Assembly (NCBI GenBank): GCA_038225475.1
Contig: JBBRRA010000004.1
Span: 62,001-126,000 of the forward strand
DNA from: Polymorphobacter_B sp038225475
GTDB taxonomy: Bacteria; Pseudomonadota; Alphaproteobacteria; Sphingomonadales; Sphingomonadaceae
Length of the DNA: 64,000 nucleotides
Direction of reading: 5' to 3'
A program made the translations under genes and the position numbers. The notes under the pieces are model-generated. The model made no database searches, was not told the DNA's origin, and was given only the letters and a program-made list of their open reading frames with translations. Positions 24,322-33,467 of the stretch are shown piece after piece (the stretch's first letter is position 1; each line of letters begins with the position of its first letter).

Positions 24322-26772
24322 ATGACCCGGCGGACGATTGCCATCGCGGCGCTGCTGGCGAGCCTGCTCGCGGTGCCCGGCAGTGCTGCGCCGCCGTCGG
24401 CGACCGCGCATCCGCGGCTATGGCCGCGCGCCGCCAGCCCGGCGGCGATCAGCGACCCGGCGACCGAGGCGCGGATCACGACGCTGATCGCGCGGATGAC
24501 GCTGGAGCAAAAGGTCGGCCAGACGATCCAGGCCGATATTTCGGCGATCACGCCCGCCGATCTTGAGCGGTATCCGCTCGGGTCGATCCTTGCGGGCGGC
24601 AACAGCGGGCCGTTCGGCGACGAACGCGCCACGGCATCGAAATGGGCAACGATGGTGCGTCAGTACCGAGCCGCGAGCACGCGCCCGGCACCAAACGGCG
24701 TCGCGGTGCCGATCCTGTTCGGTGTCGATGCGGTCCACGGACACAGCAATCTGCCCGGCGCGACGATCTTCCCGCACAATATCGGGCTGGGTGCGGCGCA
24801 CGATCCCGCGCTGATCCGGCGCATCGGCGCGGTCACCGCTGCCGAGGTTTCCGCCAGCGGGATCGAGTGGACATTCGCGCCGACGCTCGCGGTGCCGCAG
24901 GATTTACGCTGGGGCCGCAGCTATGAAGCCTATTCCGCCGATCCAAAGCTGGTTGCCGATTATGCGCGGGCAATGGTGCTCGGCCTGCAGGGGCCGCTGG
25001 TCGGTGGCAGCCCGGTCGCTGCCGACCACGTCGCCGCCACCCCGAAGCATTTCCTTGCCGATGGCGCCACCGACGCCGGCAAGGACGAGGGCGACGCGCG
25101 GATCGGCGAGGCGGCGCTGATCGCGACGCATGCGCAGGGCTATCCGGCCGCGATCGACGCCGGCGCGCTGACCGTGATGGTGTCGTTCTCAAGCTGGAAC
25201 GGCGTCAAGAACCACGGCAACCGCAGCCTCGTCACTGGCGTGCTCAAAGAACGCATGGGCTTCGAGGGATTGGTCGTCGGCGACTGGAATGCGCACGGCC
25301 AGGTCGATGGGTGCACCACCACGCATTGCCCGCAGGCGCTCAATGCCGGCCTCGACCTGTTCATGGCACCCGATAGCTGGAAGCAGTTGTTTGCCAACAC
25401 CGTCGACGACGTCCGCGCCGGGCGCGTGCCGATGGCGCGGCTCGACGACGCGGTGCGCCGGATCCTGCGCGTCAAGGCCAAGCTCGGGCTGCTCGACGGT
25501 CGCCCGGTGCGCGACGATCCCGCGATGATCGGAACCGCCGCGAACCGTGCCGTGGCGCGCGAAGCGGTGGCGAAGTCGCTGGTACTGCTCAAGAACGAGG
25601 GCGGTGTCCTGCCGATCCGGCCGGGCGCACACATCCTGGTCGCGGGTGACGGGGCCGACAGCATGGCCAAACAGGCCGGCGGGTGGACGATCAGCTGGCA
25701 GGGCACCGATACGACCCGCGCCGATTTCCCCAATGGCCAGACGATCTGGGACGGGCTGGCGCAGGCGGTCAAGGCTGGCGGTGGCAACGCGACGCTTTCG
25801 CCCGACGGCAGCTTTGTGGGCAAACCCGACGTCGCGGTCGTCGTGTTCGGCGAGACACCTTATGCCGAGTTTCAGGGCGATGTCGCGACGCTGGCGTATC
25901 AGCCGCAGGACGCGCGCGACCTTGCGCTGCTCAAACGATTGAAAGCGGCTGGCATCCCGACCGTTGCCGTGTTCCTGTCGGGGCGGCCATTGTTCGTGAG
26001 CCCGCTCTTAAACGTCGCCGATGCGTTCGTCGCCGCATGGTTGCCCGGTACCGAAGGTGGCGGCGTCGCCGACGTGCTGGTCGCGCCGGGCAGGGGGCTG
26101 CCGCCGCGCGACTTTGCCGGACGGCTGCCGTTCGCGTGGCCACGCGACGCGCGCTCGCCGGTGGTAACGCCGGTGTTCGCGCGCGGGTACGGCTTGTCCT
26201 ATGCCGCGCCCCGCCATGTCGGACAGCTGAGTGAAGGCATGGGCGTCGATCTCGACGCGGCGCTCAACCTCGGGCGATATTTTGCAGCGGGGCGCGTGCT
26301 GTCGCCGTGGGCGATGACCATTGCCGACGGCGGCGGCGCGCGCCCCGTCACCGGCGGGACGGCGCGCACCCCGCTCGGTTCCGTCGAAACCCGACCGGTC
26401 GATATTGCCGCGCAGGAAGATTCGCGTGCCGTGACGTGGAGCGGCCCCGGATCGGTATCGATCGATGGCCCCGCGGTCGATCTTGGGCAGCAGGCTCGGT
26501 CGGGGGATGCGCTGACCGTCGATATGGTCGTGCAGCGACCGCCGCGCGGCAAGGTCACGCTGGCGCTGGGCAATGTGCCGATCGACCTGACGGCGCGGCT
26601 GGCGGCGACCGGGCCGGTCACGCTCGGCATTCCGTTGCGGTGCTTCGCCGACAAGGGTGCCGCGATCGGTGCGCTCGGCAATGCCATGCGCATCGACGCC
26701 GACGCGCCGCTGGCGATCATCCTGCGCTCGGTCCGGCTGGCACCTGCCGCACCGGGCGCGGCGTGTTCCTGA
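24322..26772 (+). CDS. Glycoside hydrolase family 3 beta-glucosidase / exo-glucanase
   Basis: An 816-residue secreted GH3 enzyme with signal peptide MTRRTIAIAALLASLLAVPGSA. The N-terminal barrel has MTLEQKVGQ, LFGVDAVHGHSN, ATPKHFLADGATDAGKDEG and the nucleophile Asp in GLVVGDWNAHG. The C-terminal beta-sandwich includes VVVFGETPYAEFQGD, and an extra beta domain at about 650-816 resembles that of exo-1,3/1,4-beta-glucanases. GGAGAAG sits 5 nt before this ATG; another ATG 12 nt upstream is less well placed. Last gene of the beta-glucan locus. Confidence 0.93.
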   Translation: MTRRTIAIAALLASLLAVPGSAAPPSATAHPRLWPRAASPAAISDPATEARITTLIARMTLEQKVGQTIQADISAITPADLERYPLGSILAGGNSGPFGDERATASKWATMVRQYRAASTRPAPNGVAVPILFGVDAVHGHSNLPGATIFPHNIGLGAAHDPALIRRIGAVTAAEVSASGIEWTFAPTLAVPQDLRWGRSYEAYSADPKLVADYARAMVLGLQGPLVGGSPVAADHVAATPKHFLADGATDAGKDEGDARIGEAALIATHAQGYPAAIDAGALTVMVSFSSWNGVKNHGNRSLVTGVLKERMGFEGLVVGDWNAHGQVDGCTTTHCPQALNAGLDLFMAPDSWKQLFANTVDDVRAGRVPMARLDDAVRRILRVKAKLGLLDGRPVRDDPAMIGTAANRAVAREAVAKSLVLLKNEGGVLPIRPGAHILVAGDGADSMAKQAGGWTISWQGTDTTRADFPNGQTIWDGLAQAVKAGGGNATLSPDGSFVGKPDVAVVVFGETPYAEFQGDVATLAYQPQDARDLALLKRLKAAGIPTVAVFLSGRPLFVSPLLNVADAFVAAWLPGTEGGGVADVLVAPGRGLPPRDFAGRLPFAWPRDARSPVVTPVFARGYGLSYAAPRHVGQLSEGMGVDLDAALNLGRYFAAGRVLSPWAMTIADGGGARPVTGGTARTPLGSVETRPVDIAAQEDSRAVTWSGPGSVSIDGPAVDLGQQARSGDALTVDMVVQRPPRGKVTLALGNVPIDLTARLAATGPVTLGIPLRCFADKGAAIGALGNAMRIDADAPLAIILRSVRLAPAAPGAACS

Positions 26773-26808
26773 CGGATCGCCGCGCCCCGTGCGTCAGAGA
26801 CCTGCTGC

Positions 26809-28917
26809 TCAGCCGGTTTTGACCCGCGCGTCGAACCACGACAGCCAGCGCTCCATGCGGTCCTTGAGGAAGCTCGGGCGCTTCATGCCGTGGAATTCGC
26901 CGGGATAGATGACCAGCTGCGTCGGTACGTTGCGGCTGCGCAGTCCCTGATACATCTGCTCGCTGTTGAGCAACGGTACGTTGAAGTCCTTGTTGCCGAC
27001 CATGAACAGGGTCGGCGTGACGATCCGGTCGTTGTGATAAAATGGATAGCTGACCTTCATCCACGCGTCGGGATGTTGCCACGGCGTCCCGAGCTCGGTC
27101 TCATAGTCGTTGATATATTGATCGGTGCCGTATCCGGCGAGGATGTTGCTGATGCTGGCACCGCTCACCGCCGCCTTGAAGCGCGTATCGGACGCGATGA
27201 TGTAGTTGGTGAGCATGCCGCCATAGCTCCAGCCGACGACGCCGAGCTTGGCAGGTGCGGCGAGCTTGCGCGCCACCGCGTCGTCGACCGCGGCCAGCGC
27301 GTCGGCCACATCGACGCTGCCCCATGCGGCATAGATCGCCTTGCCATAGTCCTGCCCGCGCCCGGTGCTGCCGCGCGGGTTGGACGACACCACGGTATAG
27401 CCGTTCCCGGCAAGGATTTGCCACGCGAGGTCGAATTCGGCGGCGAACTGCGCTTGCGGGCCGCCATGGTTGAACAGCAGCGCCGGCGTCGGGGCGGCAC
27501 CCGCATTCGCCGGACGCGTGACAAAGCCGTGCACTTCGGTTCCGTCAGCGCTGCGGAAGCTGGTTGCGGTGACGGGGTTCATCGTCACCGTCTGCAACCA
27601 CGCATCATTCTGGTGGCTGAGCTGGCGCAGCTTGTTGCCATCGACCGCGAAGATTTCGCCCGGGGCGCTCGGGGTCGACACCACCACCGCGATGCGCCCC
27701 TTCGGACCGGCGGCCGGGGTGCTGAGGACGCGGAATCCGCCGATGCGCGGCACGACGCCGCCACCGGTTGCAGCGACGCTGGCGAGCCGGACGATGCCGT
27801 CGTCTTCGACAAGGAACGACAGCGCCCGACCGTCGGGCGACCACAGCGGATCGCGGACATTGCGGTCGAGGCTGGCGGTCAGCACGCGAGCGGCACCGCC
27901 CGCCGCCGCCACGACGGCAAGATGGTGCGTGCCATAGCCGATCAGCTTGACGGGGCCGCCTTCGATATAGGCGATGCTGCGGCCATCGGGGCTCCACGCC
28001 GGATAGCTGCCCAGTTCGATGCTGTTGTCGGGCCCCTCGAAGGTCGTCAGCCGAACCGGTTCAGCAGGCGCGGGCGCGGGCGCGACGCGGTACAGATTGC
28101 TGTCATAGCCACGATCGGGATCGGCGCTGCGGTTCGAAGTGAACGCGATCTGCGCGCCGTTCGGGCTCCACGCGGGCAGCCCTTCGTCGAAGTTACCCGT
28201 GGTCAGCCGCCGCGCCTTGCCGCTGGCGATGTCGTACAGCCACAGCCGGTTGCGCTGGACGCCGAGATAGCCGTCGATGTCCTGCTTGAAGTGAAAGCGG
28301 TCGATGACGATCGGCTTGGGCGGCTTTTCGGCCGACGCGCTGGTCGCGGTCACTGTCGGGCCATCGGCGGCGCTGCCGGTGGGGGCGGCATCGCTGCCGG
28401 GCCGAGCGGGCGACGGCGTTGCGGCGTTTGCAGCGGCGTTGGCTTTTTCGTCGGGCTCAGGATCGGCGAGCACCAGCGCGATCGTCCGCGAATCGGGCGA
28501 CCATGCAAAGTCGATCACCGATCCGGTGATGCCGGGCAGCCGCCGGGCTTCGCCGCCGGCGCGGTCGAGCACCCAGAGCTCGTCATCGTCATGCGCGCTG
28601 CCCCGCGCCGAGATGAACGCGAGCGAATGGCCATCGGGGCTGAAGCGCGGCGAGGATTCGCTTTCCTTGGATCGGCTGGTCAGCTGCACCGTGCGGCTGC
28701 CGTCCCAGCTGGTCATCCAGATATGGCTGACGCCCTTGTCGGCGACGATGTCGGTTCCCGCCGATACATAGGCGACCCAGTCGCCGCCCGGCGCGACATC
28801 GGGGCTGCCGACCGTCTGGATGCGGGCAATGTCGTCGGGTGAAATCGCATGCGGCGCGGCCGCCGCCAGCGTCGACGTCATCAACAGCGCCGCAGCGATC
28901 GAAATCCTGGCCGTCAT
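26809..28917 (-). CDS. Secreted S9-family prolyl oligopeptidase / dipeptidyl peptidase
   Basis: A 702-residue serine peptidase. After the signal peptide (MTARISIAAALLMTSTLAAAA) comes an N-terminal beta-propeller built of TolB/DPP-like repeats (SPDGHSLAFIS, WSPDSRTIAL, WSPNGAQIAFTSNR, WSPDGRSIAYIEGG). The C-terminal alpha/beta hydrolase domain has Ser564 in GWSYGGML, the Asp region MVGNKDFNVP and the His in PGEFHGM. AAAGGGGGAAGA before the ATG at 28917 decides the start. It degrades peptides in the periplasm or outside. Confidence 0.93.
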   Translation of the reverse strand: MTARISIAAALLMTSTLAAAAPHAISPDDIARIQTVGSPDVAPGGDWVAYVSAGTDIVADKGVSHIWMTSWDGSRTVQLTSRSKESESSPRFSPDGHSLAFISARGSAHDDDELWVLDRAGGEARRLPGITGSVIDFAWSPDSRTIALVLADPEPDEKANAAANAATPSPARPGSDAAPTGSAADGPTVTATSASAEKPPKPIVIDRFHFKQDIDGYLGVQRNRLWLYDIASGKARRLTTGNFDEGLPAWSPNGAQIAFTSNRSADPDRGYDSNLYRVAPAPAPAEPVRLTTFEGPDNSIELGSYPAWSPDGRSIAYIEGGPVKLIGYGTHHLAVVAAAGGAARVLTASLDRNVRDPLWSPDGRALSFLVEDDGIVRLASVAATGGGVVPRIGGFRVLSTPAAGPKGRIAVVVSTPSAPGEIFAVDGNKLRQLSHQNDAWLQTVTMNPVTATSFRSADGTEVHGFVTRPANAGAAPTPALLFNHGGPQAQFAAEFDLAWQILAGNGYTVVSSNPRGSTGRGQDYGKAIYAAWGSVDVADALAAVDDAVARKLAAPAKLGVVGWSYGGMLTNYIIASDTRFKAAVSGASISNILAGYGTDQYINDYETELGTPWQHPDAWMKVSYPFYHNDRIVTPTLFMVGNKDFNVPLLNSEQMYQGLRSRNVPTQLVIYPGEFHGMKRPSFLKDRMERWLSWFDARVKTG

Positions 28918-29262
28918 TCTTCCCCCTTTGTCGCCCGCTCGCCCTCGAACCGCCGACGGCGTAGATAAGCCCGGCGGCAGCGATAATGTCGAGAGCAGCG
29001 TCAGCGTGCGCGACAAAATGGGCGCGGCGCTCGCGGGCTGGCACCGGCGCCGAGGTCATCAGGCGTCCAGCGTCGCGCGCAAGACTACCGCACGCCAAAG
29101 TCGCACAGTCATCAGATCTGCGGGTCCGATGCCCGCATCGGATCCGCTGTATCTCAGTCGATCGGGCAGTTGTCGCCGTGCAGACTGCTACGGGGCGGCG
29201 GAACTTCGCGCGATGCGACGTCGTTTACGCCGCACGACGCAGTCTACAGGGAATTTAGAGCG
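28918..29262. other. Divergent intergenic region with a hairpin
   Basis: A 345-nt region between the S9 peptidase (minus) and a periplasmic coiled-coil protein (plus), so it should hold two divergent promoters. The clearest structure is an 11-bp imperfect hairpin at 29122-29145, whose core TCCGATGC/GCATCGGA surrounds CC. I see no convincing sigma-70 promoter and no small gene. Confidence 0.5.
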
Positions 29263-29886
29263 ATGAACAACATTGGTATATTGGCGCGTGCAGCAGCCAT
29301 CTCGGCAGTTGTTGCGATTTCTGCGCTTTCGACAACGGCGTATGCCGGCGAAGCCGACCGGGCGCGCGCTGCGATTGCCGAAGCCAAGGGCAAGATCGAG
29401 GCGGGTGACAAGGTCGGCGCCAGCGGCGAAGCAGCCGGGCTGCAGACGCAGGCGCGCGCGGCGTTGCAATCGGCGCAGGAACGCCTTGCCCATGGCAAGA
29501 AGGCCGAGGCAATCGCCGATGCCCAGCAGGCGGGCGCGCTCGCCGATCAGGCGATCGTCGTGACCGACAAGCGCAAGGTGGCGATGGAGCGAAATGGGCG
29601 TCTCAACGCCGAATCGAGCGCCGTGGCGGCGCAGCAGTCTGCTGCGGACGCAAACGCGCGCGCCGATGCGGCGCAGCAATCGGCGGCAGTTGCCGCGGCG
29701 CAGGCCGATGCGCTGCGCAATGCGCCAGCTCCCGCGCCCGCCCCGGCTCCGACGACAACGACCGTGGTGGAAAAGGAAGTGGTTCGCACCCCGATGCGCC
29801 ATGTGACGTGGCGTATCGTCCACAAGCCGGTGACGGCGGTTGCTGAAAAGACCACGACGACGATCACCACCGGCCAGCCGCAGTAA
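29263..29886 (+). CDS. Periplasmic Ala-rich coiled-coil protein, unknown function
   Basis: A 207-residue protein. Signal peptide to about residue 28 (ISALSTTAYA-GEA), then a long alanine/glutamine-rich helical region (about 30-150) with repeated AQQSAADAN and AAQQSAAVA patterns, likely a coiled coil. A short PAPAPAPAP linker leads to a Thr/Val-rich C-terminus (TTTTVVEKEVVR...TTTTITT). It resembles small DUF4398-type envelope proteins, but I do not assign a family. The ribosome site is weak. Confidence 0.7.
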   Translation: MNNIGILARAAAISAVVAISALSTTAYAGEADRARAAIAEAKGKIEAGDKVGASGEAAGLQTQARAALQSAQERLAHGKKAEAIADAQQAGALADQAIVVTDKRKVAMERNGRLNAESSAVAAQQSAADANARADAAQQSAAVAAAQADALRNAPAPAPAPAPTTTTVVEKEVVRTPMRHVTWRIVHKPVTAVAEKTTTTITTGQPQ

Positions 29887-29922
29887 CCACGACCGGTTGA
29901 TCGACCGGCTGCGATCCGTAGA

Positions 29923-29949
29923 AGGGGAGCGGGGCTATCCCGCTCCCCT
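29923..29949 (+). terminator. Hairpin in the gap before the alpha/beta hydrolase gene
   Basis: A perfect 11-bp inverted repeat, AGGGGAGCGGG / CCCGCTCCCCT, around the loop GCTAT. It lies 37 nt after the coiled-coil gene stop and 11 nt before the next ATG, so it could end the first transcript or mask the ribosome site of the next gene. No T-tract follows. Confidence 0.5.
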
Positions 29950-29960
29950 GGACCGCGCCG

Positions 29961-31052
29961 ATGCTGATACCGCTGTTGATCGCCTTATTGGCCGCGCCGG
30001 TCGGTGCTGCGCCGCTTGCCCCCTCGGTGCCGGTGGCGAACACCCGGTGGCCGGTACGCGAAGCCGATTTCACCTTGCGCGATTTCAAATTCCGGTCGGG
30101 CGCGACGATGGCGTCGTTGCGGCTGCACTACACCACACTCGGCACGCCGCATCGCAACGCGGCCGGGCAGATCGACAATGCCGTGATGATCCTGCACGGC
30201 ACCGGCGGCACCGGGCAGCAGTTCTTAAGCCCGCAATTCGCCGACGAATTATACGGCCCTGGGCAACCGCTCGATAGTACGCGCTACTGGATCATCCTGC
30301 CCGATAACATCGGCCACGGCCGGTCGACCAAGCCGTCGGACGGGTTGCACATGGCGTTCCCGCGATACGATTATGACGACATGGTCGAGGCGCAATACCG
30401 CCTGCTGACCGGCCTTGGGATCGCGCAAATGCGGCTGATCATGGGTACGTCGATGGGGTGCATGCACAGCTTTGTCTGGGGCGAGACGCACCCCGATTTT
30501 GCGCGCGCGCTGATGCCGCTGGCCTGCGAGCCGGTCGAGCTTGCCGGGCTCAACCGGATGTGGCGGCAGCTGCTGATCGACGGCATCAAGGCCGACCCGG
30601 CATGGCGGAGCGGCGATTATACCGCGCCGCCGCAGCAGGGGCTGCGCACCGCGCAGTCGCTGCTGTTCATCGCCGGCGCCGCGCCGCTCAATTTCCAGAA
30701 GCTTTATCCAGACCGCGCCAGCGCCTCCGAATTTGCCTCGACACGCGTGACCAAGGCGATGGCGCAGCTCGATGCCAATGATCTGATCTACCAGATCGAT
30801 GCGTCGCGGACCTATAATCCGTGGCCCCGGCTGGAGACGATCACCGCGCCGATGACGTGGATCAATTCGGCGGATGATTTCATCAATCCGCGCAACCTCG
30901 ACTATCCGACGGCGGCGATCAAGCGGATGCCAAACGCCCGTTTCCGCCTGATCCCCGAGACCGCCGACACGCATGGGCACGGAACGCACACCTGGGCGAT
31001 CAACTGGAAAAATGATCTTGCCGATCTGTTGGCGCGCACCGAAGCGCGCTAG
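29961..31052 (+). CDS. Secreted alpha/beta hydrolase, MetX-like
   Basis: A 363-residue protein with a short signal peptide (MLIPLLIALLAAPVGA) and an alpha/beta hydrolase fold of the homoserine acetyltransferase type: MILHGTGGTG (oxyanion loop), LPDNIGHGRSTKP, the nucleophile elbow MGTSMGCMHS, an acid in NSADDFINP and His in HGHGTH. A signal peptide is unexpected for a biosynthetic MetX, so a hydrolase role outside the cytoplasm is more likely. The substrate is unknown. The downstream transketolase-like gene starts 31 nt later. Confidence 0.82.
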   Translation: MLIPLLIALLAAPVGAAPLAPSVPVANTRWPVREADFTLRDFKFRSGATMASLRLHYTTLGTPHRNAAGQIDNAVMILHGTGGTGQQFLSPQFADELYGPGQPLDSTRYWIILPDNIGHGRSTKPSDGLHMAFPRYDYDDMVEAQYRLLTGLGIAQMRLIMGTSMGCMHSFVWGETHPDFARALMPLACEPVELAGLNRMWRQLLIDGIKADPAWRSGDYTAPPQQGLRTAQSLLFIAGAAPLNFQKLYPDRASASEFASTRVTKAMAQLDANDLIYQIDASRTYNPWPRLETITAPMTWINSADDFINPRNLDYPTAAIKRMPNARFRLIPETADTHGHGTHTWAINWKNDLADLLARTEAR

Positions 31053-31083
31053 ACATTGCAGCTGCCAAGCCAAAGGTCCCGAC

Positions 31084-33456
31084 TTGCCCGCGATCCTGCC
31101 ATTTCCGGCCCCCGCCACCGATCCCAAGCTCGTCGCGGCAGTCGAGATGCTCGATACGCGGCTGCGCTGGCTGTCGGCGTGGACGATCCATAGCGCCAAT
31201 CATCTGCGCGACAGCCGCGACGGCCTGAAGGTCGGCGGGCATCAGGCGTCGTGCGCGTCGATCTCGACGATCATGGCGGCACTGTATTTTGCCGCGCTGC
31301 GCCCGCACGACAAGGTCGCGGTCAAGCCGCATGCCGGGCCGGTGCTGCACGCGATCCAGTATCTGCTCGGCAACCAGTCGCTCGATCAACTGCAGCGGTT
31401 TCGTGGCATGGGCGGCGCGCAAAGCTATCCCAGCCGCACCAAGGACCAGATTCCGGTGGACTTTTCGACGGGCAGCGTCGGGCTGGGCGTCGCGATTACC
31501 GCGTTTGCATCGCTCGTGCAGGATTATCTGATCGCGCACGGTCAGCGCGACCCGGCGACGGCCGGGCGGATGATCGCGCTGATGGGCGACGCCGAACTCG
31601 ACGAGGGCAACATCTACGAATGCCTGATCGAGGCGTATAAGCACGACATCCGCAATTGCTGGTGGATCGTCGATTACAATCGTCAGTCGCTCGACCATAC
31701 GACCGCGGACCGCATGTTCGACCGGTTCGACGATATTTTTGCGACGTGCGGCTGGCGCGTGCTGACGCTCAAGCATGGCAAGCTGCAACAGGCGGCGTTT
31801 GCCCGGCCGGGCGGCGCACGGATCGCGGCGTGGATCGATACCTGCCCGAACGCCGATTTCGCCGCGCTGACGTATCAGGGCGGCAGCGCGTGGCGCGCGC
31901 GGCTGCTTGCCGACATCGACGATCCGGCAACGATCAAGCTGCTCGGCAGCTTCGACGATGCGGCGCTGGCGCGCCTGATGACCAACCTCGGCGGGCACTG
32001 CGTCGCGACCTTGCTCGAAGCGTTCGCCGCGGCCGATGACGATGTGCCGACGATGTTCATCGCCTATACGATCAAGGGCAACGGCCTGCCGTTTGCCGGG
32101 CACAAGGACAATCACGCCGGCCTGATGAACCCGACGCAGATCGCCGAACTGCGCGACAGCCTCGGTATTGCAGCGGGCGACGAATGGGCACCGTGGGGCG
32201 GCCTTGGCGACAATGCCGTGGCCGTGCTGAAGGCGCTCGTCGGCAGCTCGGCGCTGGCGCATGCCCCGCCCGAACCGGTCGCCGCCGCCGTGCCGGTGCC
32301 GCCCATCCCCGCGCCCGACGGTGCCGAGCAATCGACGCAGGCCGCGTTCGGGCGCATCCTGCTCGATCTGGCCAAGTCGGGCCACCCGATCGCCGATCGT
32401 ATCGTCACCACCTCGCCCGACGTGACGGTGTCGACCAACCTTGGCGCGTTCGTCAACCAGCGCGGGCTGTTCCGCCGGTCCGAGCTCAAGGACGTTTTCC
32501 ACGCCGCGCGCATTCCGTCGCCGCAGAAGTGGATGGGGCATGCGGCCGGGCAGCACATCGAACTGGGGATTGCCGAAAACAACCTGTTCCTGATACTCGC
32601 CGCACTCGGGCTGGCGGCACCGCTGTTCGGGACGCGGCTGTTGCCGGTCGGGACGGTCTATGACCCGTTCATCGCGCGCGGTCTCGATGCGCTCAACTAC
32701 GCCTGCTATCAGGACGCGCGTTTCCTGCTGGTCGCGACGCCGTCGGGGCTGACGCTCGGCCCCGAAGGCGGCGCGCACCAGTCGATCAACGCCCCGCTGC
32801 TCGGCATCGGGCAGCCTGGACTGACCGCATTCGAGCCGGCGTTTGCCGATGAACTGGCGGTGCTGATGCACTGGGCGTTCGAGCATCTGCAGGCGGCCGA
32901 CGGCGGCGCAGTGTATCTGCGGCTGACGACGCGCAGCATCGCGCAACCCGTGCGCGAGCGCAGCGACTGGGCGCAGGACGCCGTCGCCGGTGGCTATTGG
33001 CTGCGCGCGCCGGGTGCGGGAGCGGCGGCAGCGCTTGCCTTTACCGGCGCCATCGCTCCCGAAGCAATTGCCGCATGGGAGGCGCTGATCGACGACGTGC
33101 CGGGGCTGGGGCTGCTCAATGTGACGTCGGCCGACCGGCTGCACCGCGACTGGTCGGCAGCGCGCGCGGCCCGCTGGACCGACCGCGACGCAAGGCCGAG
33201 CCATGTCGAGACGCTGCTGCGCGATCTTGCTCCGGGGGCCGGGCTGGTGACGATCGTCGACGGGTCGCCGTCGGCGCTGTCGTGGCTTGGCGGCGTCATG
33301 GGCATGCGTGTCAGCCCGCTCGGTGTCGACCGCTTCGGCCAGACCGGCGACCTGCCCGATCTCTACCGCGCCTACCGGCTCGACACCGATGCAATCGTCG
33401 AGGCGGCGGCCGAACTATTCCTGCCACGCGGCACGCCCGCTCCACCCCGCCTTTAA
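31084..33456 (+). CDS. Transketolase / pyruvate dehydrogenase E1-like ThDP enzyme
   Basis: A 790-residue single-chain thiamine diphosphate enzyme. The N-terminal third carries HLRDSRDGLKVGGHQASCAS and the ThDP/Mg motif GDAELDEGN...YNRQ. The middle has ENNLFLILAALGLA (Pyr-domain Glu region) and HQSINAPLLGIGQPG. The C-terminal third is transketolase-like. The family groups with homodimeric PDH E1 (AceE-like) and transketolase; no E2 or E3 genes are adjacent, so the reaction is uncertain. The start is taken as TTG at 31084, after AAAGG; an ATG at 31147 would cut the conserved N-terminus. Confidence 0.82.
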   Translation: MPAILPFPAPATDPKLVAAVEMLDTRLRWLSAWTIHSANHLRDSRDGLKVGGHQASCASISTIMAALYFAALRPHDKVAVKPHAGPVLHAIQYLLGNQSLDQLQRFRGMGGAQSYPSRTKDQIPVDFSTGSVGLGVAITAFASLVQDYLIAHGQRDPATAGRMIALMGDAELDEGNIYECLIEAYKHDIRNCWWIVDYNRQSLDHTTADRMFDRFDDIFATCGWRVLTLKHGKLQQAAFARPGGARIAAWIDTCPNADFAALTYQGGSAWRARLLADIDDPATIKLLGSFDDAALARLMTNLGGHCVATLLEAFAAADDDVPTMFIAYTIKGNGLPFAGHKDNHAGLMNPTQIAELRDSLGIAAGDEWAPWGGLGDNAVAVLKALVGSSALAHAPPEPVAAAVPVPPIPAPDGAEQSTQAAFGRILLDLAKSGHPIADRIVTTSPDVTVSTNLGAFVNQRGLFRRSELKDVFHAARIPSPQKWMGHAAGQHIELGIAENNLFLILAALGLAAPLFGTRLLPVGTVYDPFIARGLDALNYACYQDARFLLVATPSGLTLGPEGGAHQSINAPLLGIGQPGLTAFEPAFADELAVLMHWAFEHLQAADGGAVYLRLTTRSIAQPVRERSDWAQDAVAGGYWLRAPGAGAAAALAFTGAIAPEAIAAWEALIDDVPGLGLLNVTSADRLHRDWSAARAARWTDRDARPSHVETLLRDLAPGAGLVTIVDGSPSALSWLGGVMGMRVSPLGVDRFGQTGDLPDLYRAYRLDTDAIVEAAAELFLPRGTPAPPRL

Positions 33457-33467
33457 GGATGAACACC

